Shown piece by piece: positions 1 to 7,233 of a stretch of 19,199 nt of DNA. Each line of letters begins with the position of its first letter. The first letter of the stretch is position 1. The notes below the pieces were generated by a model. It was given only the letters and a program-made list of their open reading frames with translations, made no database searches and was not told the origin of the DNA. The position numbers and the translations under genes are program-made. The DNA is from JBDRGX01 sp043817485 [NCBI: bacterium]. Lineage in GTDB: Bacteria > JBDRGX01. The stretch lies in NCBI GenBank assembly GCA_043817485.1, contig JBDRGX010000018.1, positions 1-19,199 of the forward strand. Reading direction: 5' to 3'.

Positions 1-27
1 TAAATTTATACTTTAATATTAAAAACT

Positions 28-2979
28 TTACCATTTCAAAGTATTTTGCCAAGATTCTTTTAAATCCCAAATATTTGCTTTAATTAAAATATTTTCTTTT
101 AAGCCCTTAATAACCAATTCATTAGAATTATTTACTTTTCCTATTTCTGCTATAATATTTTCAGATAATATTTTTTCAAATTCTTCTTTATTATTATTAG
201 AAATAGTTACAACAAATCTTGAAGGAGTTTCTGAAAAAAGAATTGTAATATCATTTTCTATTTTTGATATTGGTACTTTAGATAAATTAATTTCCATTCC
301 TAATCCACCAGCAAATGAAATTTCAGATAAAGCTACTCCTAAGCCACCATCAGAAATATCATGACAAGATTTTACAAGTTTTTGATTTATTGCTTTGTGA
401 AGATCTTGATAAAGTTTTTTTGCTTTTAAAGCATTTACTTTTGGAACATTATTTCCAATATAATTTATATGATTAAAATATTCTGATCCACCTAATTCAT
501 TAAATGTTTCTCCAAGAATATAAACTAAATCTTCTTCATTTTTTACATCCATTGTAATTGCTAATGTTACATTCTCTATTTTTCCTATAGCAGAAATTAA
601 AATTGTTGGAGGTATAGAAATTTTTATATTTCCAATTTGATAATCATTTTTCATACTATCTTTGCCAGAAATAAAAGGAGTATTAAAACAAATAGCATAA
701 TCATAAAGTGCTTGATTGGATCTAACTAATTGAGCTAATTTATATTTTCCATCTAAATTTTTTTCTGAAACAATTGGATCACACCAACAAAAATTATCTA
801 ATAACGCAATTCTATCTGGATCTCCACCTACTGCTACAATATTTCTAATTGCTTCATCAATAGCACAACCAGTCATATGATAAGTATCGATATCTCCATA
901 TTTAGAACAAATTCCATTAGAAATTACAATTCCCTCAAAAGAATCAAATATTGGTTTAATTATAGAAGCATCACTTGGCCCATCATTGTTTATTCCTGTT
1001 AATGGTTTTATGACACTTGTGCCTTGAACTTCATGATCATATTGTCTTATTATATTTTCTTTACTACATACATTTAATCTTGCTAAAATTTCTTTTAATA
1101 AAGTTGTTAAATTTTTTTCTTCTTTTATGATTGGTTCTGCATAATTTGGCTTTTGCCATTTTGCTTCTAATTGCATTTTAGGTAGCCCATTATGTAAAAA
1201 TTCCATATTTAAAAAAACAGCATATTGATCCTTATATTTTGCAATAAATTTTCCAGAATTAGTAAATTTTCCTATTACAGTAGCTTCTACATCTCTTTTT
1301 TTTGCTAATAATAAAAAAGCATCTTTATTTTCTATTTTAATAACTAATGACATTCTTTCTTGAGATTCAGAAAGTAAAATTTCCCAAGGTTCAAGTCCAG
1401 AATATTTTAAAGGACATTTATCTAAATATATTTCACAACCATTACTAAAACAAGCCATTTCTCCAATAGAAGAAGCTAATCCACCTGCTCCATTATCAGT
1501 AATACAATGATAAAGCCCTAAATTACGAGCTTCTAAAAGAAAATCAAACATTTTCTTTTGAGTAATTGGATCTCCAATTTGAACAGCACTTACTGGAGAA
1601 TCTTCATTCAATTCTTCAGAAGAAAAAGTTGCTCCATGAATACCATCTTTTCCTATTCTTCCACCTATCATTATAATTAAATCTTCTGGATAAGCTGTTT
1701 TTAAATGAGTCCCTTCTCCAAAAAGACTATTTGGCATTATAGAGCCAGTTCCACAATAAACTAATGGCTTTCCTAAAAATCTATCATCAAATACAATACA
1801 TCCATTAACTGTAGGAATACCACTTTTATTTCCACCATGTTCAACTCCTAATCGAACACCCTCAAAAACTCTTTTAGGATGAAGTAATCGAGGAGGAATT
1901 TCTTCTTGATAAAAAGGAGAAGCAAAACAAAATACATTTGTATTAAAAATTAATTTTGCTCCTTTTCCAGTTCCAAAAGAATCTCTATTAACTCCAACAA
2001 TCCCAGTTAAAGCACCTCCATAAGGATCTAATGCAGAAGGAGCATTATGAGTTTCTACTTTAAAAGCAATGTTCCAATTTTCATTAAATTTTACAACTCC
2101 AGCATTATCATGAAAAACAGAAACTAACCAATCAATTTTTTCACCAATTTCATCTGTTGATTTTTTAATATAAGTTTTAAATAAACTATCTATTTCAATA
2201 ATTTTGCCATCTTCTTCATAAGTAATAAAACTATTGAAAATTTTATGTTTACAATGTTCAGACCATGTTTGAGCCAAAATTTCTAATTCTGCATCTAAAA
2301 TTTTTTCTCCTAATCCTATTTTTTGTCTTTCTTCTATAATTTTTGAATTTTTAAAATAATTTTTAATTTGTTGCATTTCTTTTAAACTTAAAGCCAAAAT
2401 TCCTTTTTTGCTTATATTAAGCAATTCTTCATCAGAAATATTCAAATCTATTTCAGCAATTTTTATTTCTTGTTTTATAGAAACAGTTGGAAGAATAATT
2501 TTCATATTTTTTTCAAAATTAGCAAAATTTGTAAATTGCCAATTTTCAATAAGATCATTAGCTAATAATTTAGAACCTATAGTTTTAATTTTTTCTTCTT
2601 TTAAATTACCTTTAAATAAATATTGTTTAGAAGTATAGCAATTAATTTCTTCTCCTGAAATGTCCTTTATTGCTTCTTTTGTTGTTTTTCCAATATTATC
2701 AGTAACACCCGGTTTAAAACTAACTTCAATTAACCAATCAAAATTATTTGCAAGTGGTTTATTATAAGAAGCAATTTGAATAATAGAATCTACAAGAAGT
2801 TCATTTTGAATTTTATCTAATATTTCTTTTTTTAAATCTTTATCAATAGTATAGATTTCAATAATTTTTATTTCAGAAACATTTTTTATTTTTAAATCTT
2901 CATAAATTCTTTTTTGTATTTTTTCACTAGCTGGATTTTTTATTTCTGGTTTTAACATTACTTCAAATTTTATAGCCAT
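28..2979 (-). CDS. purL: Phosphoribosylformylglycinamidine synthase, PurS-PurL fusion (PurSL)
   Basis: This enzyme catalyses the fourth step of purine synthesis, converting FGAR plus ammonia and ATP to FGAM in the cytoplasm. At 983 aa it lies between stand-alone small PurL (about 730 aa) and the large glutaminase-containing form (about 1300 aa). Residues 1 to about 155 carry two PurS-like segments, the second with 'FKPGVTDNIGKTTKEAI'. The PurL part follows, with the TWSEHCKHK signature (H242), a GGNKSG segment, NDGPSDAS near D666 and GKDSM. No glutaminase (PurQ) domain is present at the C-terminus, so a separate PurQ should supply ammonia; none is visible here. The start ATG at 2979 has AGGAG at 2988-2984. 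It lies 45 bp after the helicase-like gene and is probably cotranscribed with it. Codon use is typical of the AT-rich host genes. The function is confident; that the N-terminus is PurS-derived rests on motif recognition. Confidence 0.95.
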   Translation of the reverse strand: MAIKFEVMLKPEIKNPASEKIQKRIYEDLKIKNVSEIKIIEIYTIDKDLKKEILDKIQNELLVDSIIQIASYNKPLANNFDWLIEVSFKPGVTDNIGKTTKEAIKDISGEEINCYTSKQYLFKGNLKEEKIKTIGSKLLANDLIENWQFTNFANFEKNMKIILPTVSIKQEIKIAEIDLNISDEELLNISKKGILALSLKEMQQIKNYFKNSKIIEERQKIGLGEKILDAELEILAQTWSEHCKHKIFNSFITYEEDGKIIEIDSLFKTYIKKSTDEIGEKIDWLVSVFHDNAGVVKFNENWNIAFKVETHNAPSALDPYGGALTGIVGVNRDSFGTGKGAKLIFNTNVFCFASPFYQEEIPPRLLHPKRVFEGVRLGVEHGGNKSGIPTVNGCIVFDDRFLGKPLVYCGTGSIMPNSLFGEGTHLKTAYPEDLIIMIGGRIGKDGIHGATFSSEELNEDSPVSAVQIGDPITQKKMFDFLLEARNLGLYHCITDNGAGGLASSIGEMACFSNGCEIYLDKCPLKYSGLEPWEILLSESQERMSLVIKIENKDAFLLLAKKRDVEATVIGKFTNSGKFIAKYKDQYAVFLNMEFLHNGLPKMQLEAKWQKPNYAEPIIKEEKNLTTLLKEILARLNVCSKENIIRQYDHEVQGTSVIKPLTGINNDGPSDASIIKPIFDSFEGIVISNGICSKYGDIDTYHMTGCAIDEAIRNIVAVGGDPDRIALLDNFCWCDPIVSEKNLDGKYKLAQLVRSNQALYDYAICFNTPFISGKDSMKNDYQIGNIKISIPPTILISAIGKIENVTLAITMDVKNEEDLVYILGETFNELGGSEYFNHINYIGNNVPKVNALKAKKLYQDLHKAINQKLVKSCHDISDGGLGVALSEISFAGGLGMEINLSKVPISKIENDITILFSETPSRFVVTISNNNKEEFEKILSENIIAEIGKVNNSNELVIKGLKENILIKANIWDLKESWQNTLKW

Positions 2980-3024
2980 ATTACTCCTAATTTTACAAAA
3001 ATTAAAAACAATTTTTTGAAATTT

Positions 3025-4710
3025 TTACATATTATGCATTATATCATTCATCGTAGAATCGCTTATTTTAACAGAAATATCTATTTGTTCATCTCTCCAA
3101 ATTAGTTTTTCATTAATTAATTTCTTAATAATTTGAGCAATTTTATTATAAGTATGTAATTCCTCTACATTTTTATACCCTAATTCAATAAAATTATTTT
3201 CTTCAATTAAAAATAAATATTGAAGAATAGGAGAAATTCCTGGAGGTGCATCTCTATTTTTTTCTATATTTATATTGATAACATCTAATTTTGGCATTTT
3301 TCGTTCTGGAATATTTTTTGCATTAGCTATATTTCTTAATTGTTTATGAAGTTCTAATGTATCATACCAATCTTTACTTAAAACTAAAGCAACATCTAAA
3401 TCATATTCAATATCTCCACTACCAGCACAATGATGCATTGAAGGAGATTCTTTGCTATCTTTTTCATCTAATTTACAACCTTCTTTATCAAGTGAAGAAA
3501 TAGCAAATATTGGACAATTTAGTTTTAAACTTAATTCAGCTAATTTAGTTGAAACAAGATTTATTCTCATTTGTTGATTTACATGACTTCCTTCAATAGG
3601 TATTTTTTGTAAATAATCAACAAATATAGCAATATCATTTGTCCCAAATTCTTGCATTGCATTATATGCATGTGCTTCAATTCGTTCAAAACTTTCTTTT
3701 TGACTACCTTCAATTAAAAATAAATAGTCAGTAAATGTTTTACATTCATCCCATGCTTTTTCAACTCTATCTATAGTATTTGGAATTTTGTATAAATTTT
3801 GTGTTTGTAAAAAAGAAGGACTAATCATACATTCTTTACCTAAAATACGATAAGTTAATATTTTTTGCGTTTGTTCCCAAGAATAATATAAAACTGGAAT
3901 TTTATTATTTTTAGCAAGATATGTAGCTAATATTAAAGAAAAATTAGTTTTACCTCTTCGTGGAGCACCAGCCAACCCATAATAAAAACCTTTTCTTAAT
4001 CCAGATAAAGCATTATTTAGCCCTAAAAAAGGACTTAAGGAAAATCCAATAATATTACTCGTGTTTTCAGAAAATTCTCTTTTTCTAATTTCTTTTTCTA
4101 CTTCATGAAATTTATATTTTACAGGAAGAATTACTTCTTTAAGTTGTTGTTTTTGAGCAATTATTAAACTACGAGAAATTTCTCCAATAAATTCAATTAT
4201 ATCTTTGTCTTTAGAAGGTCCAATATGATTCAAATAATCTTCTATGAATACTTTTAATTGAATTAAATTTTCTCTTCCTACTCGTGTTTTTAAGATTTCA
4301 ACATAAGCCATTGATTCTGATAAATTAGGTGGTGTAATTGCAATTATTTTTTCATAAAATTGTTCTACTTCTGAAGAAAAAAGGTTTCTTGATATAAGTT
4401 CTTTTTTTAAAAAAGTAGCATCTAAATATATTTTTTTATCTTCTTTTTCATATAAATCTATTAAAAGACTACAAATTATTTTTCCAAATTTTGATTTTAT
4501 AAATAAAATTTCAAAACCTTTTGCTAATATTTGTTTTAAAAGAAAATGATCACTTAAAAAACCTGCTATTAAAGAAATTTCTATGTTTTGTGTAGCATTT
4601 TCTTTTTTCTCAATTTCTTCTTGTTGAAGTTTTTTTTGTAATTCTAAATAATCTAATTTTTCATTTAATTTTTTAGTAAAATCTTTTTCGTTATTCTGTT
4701 CTAAAAACAT
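3025..4710 (-). CDS. DnaB-family replicative-helicase-like ATPase
   Basis: A 561-aa protein resembling DnaB. The N-terminal 200 residues look like the DnaB helical domain. The RecA-like ATPase follows, with Walker A GAPRRGKT at residues 248-255, a Walker B-like 'IFVDYLQKI', 'AISSLDKEG' at the sensor position, 'SGDIEYDLDVALVL' and 'IEKNRDAPPG' matching the C-terminal DnaB motifs. DnaB normally has SQLNR and SGxIEQDAD at these places, so this is a divergent copy. It is longer than usual DnaB (about 450 aa), with a C-terminal extension of about 80 residues. It may be the main helicase or a paralogue; the window cannot tell. An in-frame ATG lies at 4722, but GGAGG at 4720-4716 overlaps that codon and sits 5 nt before ATG 4710, so 4710 is chosen. 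A strong promoter precedes it and purL follows in the same direction. Confidence 0.8.
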   Translation of the reverse strand: MFLEQNNEKDFTKKLNEKLDYLELQKKLQQEEIEKKENATQNIEISLIAGFLSDHFLLKQILAKGFEILFIKSKFGKIICSLLIDLYEKEDKKIYLDATFLKKELISRNLFSSEVEQFYEKIIAITPPNLSESMAYVEILKTRVGRENLIQLKVFIEDYLNHIGPSKDKDIIEFIGEISRSLIIAQKQQLKEVILPVKYKFHEVEKEIRKREFSENTSNIIGFSLSPFLGLNNALSGLRKGFYYGLAGAPRRGKTNFSLILATYLAKNNKIPVLYYSWEQTQKILTYRILGKECMISPSFLQTQNLYKIPNTIDRVEKAWDECKTFTDYLFLIEGSQKESFERIEAHAYNAMQEFGTNDIAIFVDYLQKIPIEGSHVNQQMRINLVSTKLAELSLKLNCPIFAISSLDKEGCKLDEKDSKESPSMHHCAGSGDIEYDLDVALVLSKDWYDTLELHKQLRNIANAKNIPERKMPKLDVININIEKNRDAPPGISPILQYLFLIEENNFIELGYKNVEELHTYNKIAQIIKKLINEKLIWRDEQIDISVKISDSTMNDIMHNM

Positions 4711-4715
4711 TTTAA

Positions 4716-4720
4716 CCTCC
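4716..4720 (-). promoter_or_regulatory. Ribosome binding site fixing the helicase-like gene start
   Basis: GGAGG on the minus strand is spaced 5 nt from ATG 4710. It overlaps the alternative upstream ATG at 4722, which has no Shine-Dalgarno of its own. This supports the downstream start. Confidence 0.8.
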
Positions 4721-4740
4721 ATCTTTTAAAATTGAAAATA

Positions 4741-4769
4741 ATTTTACTGATTATCTATTTAATTGTCAA
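4741..4769 (-). promoter_or_regulatory. Sigma70-type promoter for the helicase-like gene and purL
   Basis: On the minus strand, TTGACA (4769-4764) is followed by a 17-nt spacer and TAAAAT (4746-4741). This is a consensus -35 and a 5/6 -10 about 30 nt upstream of the ATG at 4710. The position and spacing fit the start of the two-gene minus-strand unit. Confidence 0.7.
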
Positions 4770-4830
4770 GTTTTTGTGTATTTTTAAAGTTTTTTTTAAA
4801 CTATTTTATTGGCAAATTCTTTTATTTTAA

Positions 4831-4972
4831 ATAAATTTCATAAAAGTTGCTACTTCTAACCTACCTTTAATAAATCATGATCAAACAGAACTTCCATCAT
4901 TATCTAATTTATCACTTTCTTTGATACTTAAAAAATTAATTGCAAATACAATAAAAAGTAAGGATAAAGTAA
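4831..4972 (+). pseudogene. Spliced remnant copy of the gfo 3' end and msbA-like 5' end
   Basis: Two adjoining pieces match sequence about 8.3 kb downstream. Positions 4831-4900 match 13081-13150 (end of the Gfo/Idh gene) with about 7 mismatches in 70. Positions 4901-4972 match 13272-13343 (first membrane helix region of the ABC exporter) with about 2 mismatches in 72. The 121 bp between the source segments are missing, and both deletion edges share TTA. Because 121 bp equals the frame offset between the two genes, the remnant reads continuously from Gfo/Idh frame into exporter frame. That frame stays open from 4831 to a TAA at 5095-5097, with no ATG. The stretch from 4723 to 5176 otherwise holds only a promoter at each end and featureless AT-rich DNA. 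I read this as a duplication scar, not a functional gene. Confidence 0.85.
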
Positions 4973-5065
4973 TTTTTTTTTTATATTCTGTCAATTATTT
5001 TCTGTTGTTATATATAGAAGAAAAAAACACCAACAAAAATTTTCAATTTTTTTTTTTAAAAATCA

Positions 5066-5095
5066 TTGACAATATTATTTTTTTTCGTTTAAAAT
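5066..5095 (+). promoter_or_regulatory. Sigma70-type promoter of the transport/signalling block
   Basis: TTGACA at 5066-5071 is followed by an 18-nt spacer and TAAAAT at 5090-5095, about 80 nt upstream of the ATG at 5177. It is the only clear promoter ahead of the co-directional run 5177-12188. An 11-bp inverted repeat overlaps its spacer and -10. Confidence 0.6.
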
Positions 5096-5101
5096 AATAT
5101 T
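5071..5101. repeat. 11-bp inverted repeat overlapping the block promoter (possible operator)
   Basis: AATATTATTTT (5071-5081) and AAAATAATATT (5091-5101) are perfect reverse complements separated by 9 nt. They lie across the spacer and -10 region, a place where a repressor or LysR-type regulator could bind. In DNA this AT-rich such repeats also arise by chance, and no regulator gene is visible nearby. Confidence 0.4.
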
Positions 5102-5176
5102 TAAAAAATGGATATGGGAAATCTACATATTCAGTTTTGTTAGAAGATTTATAATAAATTTTGAAAGGAGCAAGTT

Positions 5177-6168
5177 ATGAATTTTATTCTACAAGAAAAA
5201 ATTTTTGAAAAAATGTCAGGGTTTATATTGACGATTATAATAGGGTTTATTGCTTTATGGATTGCCAAATTTCATAAAGCATTAGATCCTTTAGTGATAG
5301 GTATTGTATTAGGAATAGTAATAAGGACTTTCTTAGGAGAAAGGCATTACTTTTTATTAGGTTTTGATTTTGCTCCCAAATTCTTTATACCATTAGGCAT
5401 CATTTTTTATGGAATAAATTTGGAGTTTCATAAACTGGCTGCGATACCTGTTATTTTTTGGATTCAGTTAATAATAGGAATTATATTAATTTTTTTAATT
5501 GCTTTGTATTTAGGCAGAAGATTAGGTGCTGGAACCGCAATTCCTCTTTTAATAGCTACAGGAACTGCTATTTGCGGAGCTTCAGCTATTGCAATTGCTA
5601 CACCAATAGTAAAAGCAGATTCTGAAGATACCGGAGCAAGTTTGATAACTATTACCATCTTTGGACTGTTTGGTATGATGGTTTATCCCCTTGTTCTAAC
5701 CTGTTTTACACTTTCTAATACTGAATATGCATTTCTTTGCGGTACTACACTGCATCAGACCGGATTTGTGAAACTTGCTGCCAAAGCTTTGGGGGATGAT
5801 TGTTTGAAGATGGCCATGTCTTAAAAGTGGTAAGAACATTCTTGATAATACCTGTAATTGGATTTCTGTGCTGGTATATTGGAAAAAAAGAAGGGATAAA
5901 GAGAAAACCTATCTTGTATCAGATCCCCTGGTTTATGTGGGTTTTTGTTTTAGTAGGGCTTTTGGCTTCATTTGTTCCTACTTTTGGGCCATTGGCTAAA
6001 ACTTTAAAGCCATGGGCAGGCATATTTTTTACTATGGTTTTAACTAGCATTGGTCTAAAAGTTGACTTCAAGAGGATGCTCAATGTCGGCATATCACCAT
6101 TAATAATAGGTTTGGCTTGCTGGATTGCTGTAATTGGCGTATTTATTTTAGGAAAATTTATTTTTTAA
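5177..6168 (+). pseudogene. YeiH/UPF0324-type putative anion exporter, frameshifted
   Basis: Two overlapping frames together make one full-length YeiH-family (Cons_hypoth698) membrane protein of about 330 aa; members are often annotated as putative sulfate exporters. Part 1 (5177-5824, 215 aa) carries several hydrophobic helices, 'FFIPLGIIFYGINLEF', 'TGTAICGASAIAIATPIV' and 'LHQTGFVKLAAKAL'. Part 2 continues in the -1 frame with 'LKVVRTFLIIPVIGF' through 'LTSIGLKVDFKRML' to 6168. The frames must switch between 5800 (a TGA precedes it in frame 2) and the TAA at 5822-5824. One missing base near 5820 would rebuild 'MAMSLKVVRTF'. I see no slippery heptamer, so programmed shifting is unlikely; a real mutation or a sequencing error is more likely. 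RBS AAGGAG lies at 5165-5170. It heads the transport/signalling block. Confidence 0.85.
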
Positions 6169-6180
6169 AAAAAGGTTGGG

Positions 6181-7209
6181 ATGATGAAAAAATTATTAGT
6201 TTTTGGACTGTTAGGAATAATGATTTTTGGCTTTGTCGGATGTGAGCAAGAAGAAGCAAAGAGAATAGATCTTTCTAATAAAGAGGAAGCCAAAACTATT
6301 ATTGGGAAAAATAATAGTAATTCGCAGGTTGAGAAAAATACAGTGGTAATATCCGGTGCATGGGCACTCTATCCTATGGTAATCCGCTGGGCAGAGGAAT
6401 TCAAAAAAAATCATCCAAAGATAAAGTTTGATATTTCTTCAGGCGGTGCTGGCAAAGGAATGTCTGATGCTCTTGCCAATGTAGTTGATATTGGCATGGT
6501 TTCCCGAAAGGTGTTGTTAGAGGAGATTGATAAGAGAGCATATGCTATTGCTGTTACCAAAGATGCTGTAGTTCCTACCATTAATGCTGATAATCCTTAT
6601 CTGAATGCAATTCTCGAAGGAGGGATTAAAAAACAAACATTTATTGATATTTGGATTACTGGTAAAATTACTTCTTGGCAAAAGTTGTTACCTGAAATAA
6701 ATATTGCCAGAAATAATGATATTCACATTTATACCCGTTCTGATGATTGTGGCGCTGCTGAAACATGGGCTGAATATCTTAGTTTTTCACAAAAAGATTT
6801 AAGAGGAACAGGTGTTTACGGTGATCCAGGTGTAGCAGAAATAATAAAAAAAGATCCACTTGGAATAGGATTCAACAATATTAACTATGCTTATGATAGC
6901 AAAACGAAAATGCAAGTTAAGGGTCTGCGGGTGATACCGATTGATCTGAATGATAATGGTAAAATCGATCCAGAAGAAAACTTTTACAACCATCAAAACA
7001 ATTTAATTAAGGCCATCACCAATGGAATTTATCCTTCCCCGCCAGCTCGAGACTTATATTTTGTGACTTATGGCAAGCCAAAGCGGACAGCGGTCGTGGA
7101 ATTTATCAAATGGGTATTAACTGACGGTCAACAATATATAGCAGAATCCGGATATATTAATTTGTCTAAAAACAAGATTATGAAAGAACTGAAAAAAATC
7201 GAAAAATAA
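6181..7209 (+). CDS. PstS-like substrate-binding lipoprotein
   Basis: A 342-aa periplasmic or outer-leaflet binding protein of the PstS/PBP-like-2 type. A lipoprotein signal peptide ends in F-V-G-C with Cys21 as the lipidation site. The ligand-binding fold is suggested by 'VVISGAWALYPMVIRWAEE', 'SSGGAGKGMSDALANVVDIG' and 'YTRSDDCGAAETWAEYL', which match the segments that hold oxyanions in phosphate-binding proteins. Residues 255-266 (DLNDNGKIDPEE) fit an EF-hand calcium loop exactly. No permease or ATPase (PstC/A/B) is next to it; instead it lies 25 bp before a sensor kinase and 12 bp after the broken exporter. That makes a ligand-sensing partner role plausible, though phosphate as ligand is unproven. 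The start could be ATG 6181 or 6184; the upstream AAGG is only a weak Shine-Dalgarno. Confidence 0.85.
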   Translation: MMKKLLVFGLLGIMIFGFVGCEQEEAKRIDLSNKEEAKTIIGKNNSNSQVEKNTVVISGAWALYPMVIRWAEEFKKNHPKIKFDISSGGAGKGMSDALANVVDIGMVSRKVLLEEIDKRAYAIAVTKDAVVPTINADNPYLNAILEGGIKKQTFIDIWITGKITSWQKLLPEINIARNNDIHIYTRSDDCGAAETWAEYLSFSQKDLRGTGVYGDPGVAEIIKKDPLGIGFNNINYAYDSKTKMQVKGLRVIPIDLNDNGKIDPEENFYNHQNNLIKAITNGIYPSPPARDLYFVTYGKPKRTAVVEFIKWVLTDGQQYIAESGYINLSKNKIMKELKKIEK

Positions 7210-7233
7210 TAACTTTATAAAAAAAAATCAGAA

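Noticed and set aside
2408-2638. Plus-strand open frame of 76 codons
   Set aside because: It lies wholly antisense inside the PurS-like part of PurL, has no RBS and no recognisable domain.
4972-5060. Further extension of the exporter-derived remnant
   Set aside because: Beyond 4972 the match to 13344 onward falls to the level expected for AT-rich DNA.
5800-5824. Programmed -1 frameshift in the transporter gene
   Set aside because: No X XXY YYZ slippery heptamer is in frame before the TAA, and no obvious downstream stem was seen.
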